Of a DNA stretch of 7,561 nucleotides, positions 5,373 through 7,561 are shown in pieces. The notes under the pieces are model-generated. The model saw only the letters and a program-made list of their open reading frames with translations, was not told where the DNA came from and did not search any database. Positions within the stretch are counted from its first letter, which is position 1. Each line of letters opens with the position of its first letter. Both the position numbers and the translations under genes were made by a program. This DNA is from Cytophagales bacterium (GTDB taxonomy: Bacteria > Bacteroidota > Bacteroidia > Cytophagales > Cyclobacteriaceae): the NCBI GenBank assembly GCA_027317105.1, contig DAHVFH010000076.1, positions 1 through 7,561 on the forward strand. The letters run 5' to 3'.

Positions 5373-6997
5373 CAGATCAAAATCCTAACTGGATCTTCCA
5401 ATAAACCCTTCAGCGTTTTAAGGAAAGCCGAACCAACTGCACCATCCACCGCACGGTGGTCGCAGGAAAGAGTAACCTTCATAACATTTCCAGGAACAAG
5501 TTGGCCGTTTTTAACAACGGCTGTTTCTTTGATACCACCTATGGCAAGGATACAAGCGTCCGGTGGATTAATAATGGCTGTGAATTCATCGATGCCAAAC
5601 ATGCCCAGATTGGAAACAGAAAATGTGCTGCCTTCCCAGTCCTTTGGTTGTAGTTTTTTATCGTGTGCCTTTTGAGCCAGGTCTTTTACCTCCACAGCAA
5701 TATGAGACAGCGATTTGTTATCGGCAAAGCGCACAACAGGAACCAGTAATCCATCTTTCACCGCAACCGCTACGCCAATGTGTATGTGCGCATTTCTACG
5801 AATCTTATCTCCGAGCCAACTCACATTGACGTCAGGATTTTGGCGCAACGCTGCGGCAACGGCCTTGATCACCATGTCATTAAAGGAAATCTTGACAGGG
5901 GAAATTTCATTCATGCTCTTCCGCGCCTCTACGGCCTTGTCCATGTTAATTTCCATGGTAAGGTAAAAGTGAGGAGCCGTAAATTTACTTTCCGCCAGCC
6001 GTTTGGCGATGGTCTTGCGCATCTGCGAAACCGGAATCTCTTCAAAGCTCTCCTGCCCCACTACCTGTGGTAATACAGTCGCGGGTGCAGGCTTCGTATC
6101 CCCTACTTTACTAGCGGGTGATAACGAAGGTTTATAATTTTCTACATCCTGTTTGGTGATCCTTCCATTATCGCCTGAACCTTCAATTTTGCTTAAATCA
6201 TATCCCAAATCTTTGGCTATCTTCTTTGCCAATGGAGAGGCTTTCAATCGGCCATTGGCAGAAGCCGCGCCATTGGATGTTTCTGTTTGTGCTGTTGGTG
6301 AGGACACTGCCGCTTGGACAGCTGTGGTGGGAGAAGGTTTTGCCCCTTCGTTGGACTTTGCTTTCGTGGCCTTTAGTAAAGTTTGCCAATCGGCACTCTT
6401 TTCGCCAATAATCGCCAAAACGTCATTTATTTTTACGGCTTCTTTTTCCTTTGCGCCAATGTATAATAAGGTACCCGTATTGTACGATTCGTAATCCATG
6501 GTGGCTTTGTCCGTTTCAATCTCGGCCAACAAATCGCCCGTCTTTACGGAGTCACCAACCTTCTTGTGCCATTTGGCAATTACGCCTTCCGTCATGGTAT
6601 CGCTCATCTTCGGCATCAGGGCAACATCTGCTTTGATCCCTGAGGTATCAATGGCGGGAGATTCAGCCACCGCTACAGCAGCTTCAGTTTTAGTTTCAGT
6701 TTTACCTCCGGAAGCAGCGGCCGACTGGGCACTTGCCAAAAGTGTGGAGTAATCCTCTCCTTTGTTTCCTACAATTGCCAGCACAGCATTTATTTCTACC
6801 GCCTCGCCTTCTTTTGCTCCGAGGTACAAAACTGTGCCTGAATTAAATGATTCATAATCCATGGTGGCCTTGTCGGTTTCAATTTCGGCCATCAATTCGC
6901 CCGACTTCACAGTATCGCCAACTTTTTTATGCCATTTAGCGATCACGCCCTCAGTCATGGTATCGCTCATTTTGGGCATTCTTACTATCTCTGCCAT
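5372..6997 (-). CDS. pdhC: Pyruvate dehydrogenase-type complex E2, dihydrolipoyl acetyltransferase with two lipoyl domains
   Basis: This 541-residue protein is the E2 core of a 2-oxo acid dehydrogenase complex, most likely pyruvate dehydrogenase, making acetyl-CoA in the cytoplasm. Domains in order are lipoyl domain 1 (about 2-80, lipoyl lysine K43 in ETDKAT), an Ala/Lys/Thr linker, and lipoyl domain 2 (about 124-203, K164 in ETDKAT). A Pro/Ala/Ser/Thr linker leads to the peripheral subunit-binding domain (about 251-287, from LKASPLAKKIAKDLG to GRITKQDVENY), then another linker and the acyltransferase domain (about 319-541) with DHRAVDGA at 513-520. H514 and D518 are the catalytic pair. Assignment to pyruvate over 2-oxoglutarate or branched-chain substrates rests on the double lipoyl layout and general likeness, and is inferred. 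The E1 and E3 genes are not in the window. The ATG at 6997 follows a purine-rich AAAGAGAA, the nearest thing to a Shine-Dalgarno sequence here. Confidence 0.95.
   Translation of the reverse strand: MAEIVRMPKMSDTMTEGVIAKWHKKVGDTVKSGELMAEIETDKATMDYESFNSGTVLYLGAKEGEAVEINAVLAIVGNKGEDYSTLLASAQSAAASGGKTETKTEAAVAVAESPAIDTSGIKADVALMPKMSDTMTEGVIAKWHKKVGDSVKTGDLLAEIETDKATMDYESYNTGTLLYIGAKEKEAVKINDVLAIIGEKSADWQTLLKATKAKSNEGAKPSPTTAVQAAVSSPTAQTETSNGAASANGRLKASPLAKKIAKDLGYDLSKIEGSGDNGRITKQDVENYKPSLSPASKVGDTKPAPATVLPQVVGQESFEEIPVSQMRKTIAKRLAESKFTAPHFYLTMEINMDKAVEARKSMNEISPVKISFNDMVIKAVAAALRQNPDVNVSWLGDKIRRNAHIHIGVAVAVKDGLLVPVVRFADNKSLSHIAVEVKDLAQKAHDKKLQPKDWEGSTFSVSNLGMFGIDEFTAIINPPDACILAIGGIKETAVVKNGQLVPGNVMKVTLSCDHRAVDGAVGSAFLKTLKGLLEDPVRILI
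6488..6617 (-). repeat. Lipoyl-domain coding repeat, copy 2
   Basis: This 130-bp segment encodes the conserved half of lipoyl domain 2. It aligns without gaps to 6851-6980, which lies exactly 363 bases (121 codons) away. The copies differ mostly at synonymous third positions, while the proteins are nearly identical. That indicates an old in-frame duplication held together by selection, not a recent DNA-level repeat. Confidence 0.85.
6851..6980 (-). repeat. Lipoyl-domain coding repeat, copy 1
   Basis: This is the partner of the 6488-6617 segment and encodes the conserved half of lipoyl domain 1, from the region before MPKMSDTMTEG through to ATMDYES. Over the 44-residue stretch starting MPKMSD I count four substitutions between the copies, all conservative (T/S, S/T, E/D, M/L). 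Confidence 0.85.
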
Positions 6998-7010
6998 TTC
7001 TCTTTAAGAT

Positions 7011-7034
7011 TTACGATTTATGATGTTACGATTT
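7011..7034 (-). promoter_or_regulatory. Direct repeat AAATCGTAA x2 in the E2 leader
   Basis: On the minus strand AAATCGTAA occurs twice, at 7034-7026 and 7019-7011, separated by 6 bases (15-base period, about one and a half helical turns). The pair lies between the predicted transcription start near 7036 and the E2 start codon. It could be a DNA-binding site for a tandem-binding regulator or an element of the mRNA leader. The only support is the exact repetition and its position. Confidence 0.35.
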
Positions 7035-7041
7035 TGATTGT

Positions 7042-7071
7042 CAAAAATAACCGTATTTACCCGATTTTCAA
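7042..7071 (-). promoter_or_regulatory. Bacteroidota-type promoter for the E2-Uma2-hslV operon
   Basis: On the minus strand TTG (7071-7069) is followed after 19 bases by TATTTTTG (7049-7042). This fits the TTG-N19-TAnnTTTG promoter of the Bacteroidota primary sigma factor. The predicted start is near 7036, which gives a leader of about 39 bases before the E2 ATG at 6997. The promoter lies in the 99-base gap after the beta-barrel gene, so the E2 operon need not depend on read-through from upstream. Confidence 0.6.
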
Positions 7072-7074
7072 GCG

Positions 7075-7085
7075 CGTATTATACG
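7075..7085. repeat. Small inverted repeat CGTAT-T-ATACG
   Basis: Five-base arms CGTAT and ATACG flank one T, just upstream of the -33 element of the E2 promoter. It could be an operator half or a short stem after the barrel gene. It has no T-run on either side, so it is not a convincing terminator. Confidence 0.2.
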
Positions 7086-7096
7086 ATCCTAAAATG

Positions 7097-7561
7097 TTAG
7101 AAATTGATCGTGCCAATCAGCACTTCAAAAAGTGTTGCAGAAGGCTGTAAGCCAACGGAATAGCGGAATCCAAGGTCAAGTTGGGGCAGCAGCCGCATCA
7201 CATTCACGTCAAATTTCACTTCTATCCCGGTGGACATGTACTGTTTCGTAGCTGTGGGATTGTTGATTCCTCCCTGGCCATAGCCATAATCCAAAAATCC
7301 ATTGGCGCGCATACGTTGAATATTAAGCAACGGCCCTAAGTGGACATCCGGATACCACACCGGCATGGTATAATTGCCTGACATGCTGTAGAAGTTAGTG
7401 AACCGATTAATCCCGAGGCCACGCGGAGAAGGAATTTTATTTTGAAACACATAATTGTAATTATCCGCAATGCCTTTCTTTGAAGGATCGCGATAAATAT
7501 TTTCGAGCCGTGTATTTTGATAACCCCAATATCCCCAAAAAGAATGGTGCTTAAAGAGGCC
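7097..7561 (-). CDS. C-terminal part of an outer-membrane beta-barrel protein (5' partial)
   Basis: The frame is open from the window edge to a TAA whose complement is at 7097-7099, giving 154 residues. It starts GLFKHHSFWGYWGYQ and runs past RGLGINRFTNFY and MPVWYPDVHLGPLLNIQR. It is rich in aromatic residues and glycine, with alternating hydrophobic residues, as in beta strands of an outer-membrane barrel. It ends LFEVLIGTINF; a final phenylalanine after an alternating strand is the usual signal read by the BAM assembly machine. GTG or ATG codons inside the frame are probably internal, because the reading continues upstream in the same style. It resembles the barrel end of large Bacteroidota proteins that carry a TolB/WD40-like propeller in front, but that part lies outside the window, so the family is tentative. 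Its substrate is unknown. Confidence 0.75.
   Translation of the reverse strand, partial: GLFKHHSFWGYWGYQNTRLENIYRDPSKKGIADNYNYVFQNKIPSPRGLGINRFTNFYSMSGNYTMPVWYPDVHLGPLLNIQRMRANGFLDYGYGQGGINNPTATKQYMSTGIEVKFDVNVMRLLPQLDLGFRYSVGLQPSATLFEVLIGTINF

Noticed and set aside
5226..6752. Several plus-strand frames of 60 to 149 residues over the E2 and Uma2 genes
   Set aside because: They are shadows of strongly conserved minus-strand genes. Their proteins have no recognisable motif, and they overlap each other in different frames.
7051..7096. Intrinsic terminator after the beta-barrel gene
   Set aside because: The only inverted repeat (7075-7085) has 5-bp arms and no T-run following it on the minus strand.

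Overview
The window looks like chromosomal DNA of a Bacteroidota bacterium, probably of the Cytophagales type. This is inferred from protein character, from the near absence of Shine-Dalgarno sequences ahead of the start codons, and from promoter boxes of the phylum's TAnnTTTG (-7) type. I could not confirm the genus by search.

Layout. Bases 1-84 hold the 3' end of an unrecognised plus-strand gene. Bases 85-631 form a 547-base AT-rich stretch without a conserved gene. It holds a long compound hairpin followed by a T-rich run, three perfect 12-bp palindromes and a 37-codon open frame encoding a candidate single-pass membrane peptide. Bases 632-4234 carry three tightly packed plus-strand genes that probably form an operon: a class III PLP-dependent aminotransferase, a PerM/AI-2E-family membrane transporter, and an exported serine hydrolase of the beta-lactamase/penicillin-binding-protein type. 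Only 4 bp separate this block from a convergent minus-strand block.

Read from its own 5' side, the minus-strand block holds the end of an outer-membrane beta-barrel protein (7561-7097, cut by the window edge) and a spacer with a good Bacteroidota-type promoter. It continues with the E2 dihydrolipoyl acetyltransferase of a pyruvate dehydrogenase-type complex with two lipoyl domains, a Uma2-family (DUF820) nuclease-fold protein, and the proteasome-like peptidase HslV. E2, Uma2 and hslV are joined by a TGATG overlap and a TAAATG junction, so they are almost certainly co-transcribed and translationally coupled.

How the genes relate. E2 links glycolysis to acetyl-CoA, and HslV is the proteolytic core of the HslUV protease, but its ATPase partner hslU and the PDH E1/E3 genes are not in view. 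The functional link between E2, Uma2 and HslV is unclear and may only be operon sharing. The plus-strand trio likewise has no obvious common pathway. Most of the window is ordinary housekeeping DNA. The least explained part is the upstream spacer at 85-631, followed by the odd company kept by the Uma2 gene. I see no convincing evidence of a new multi-gene system.
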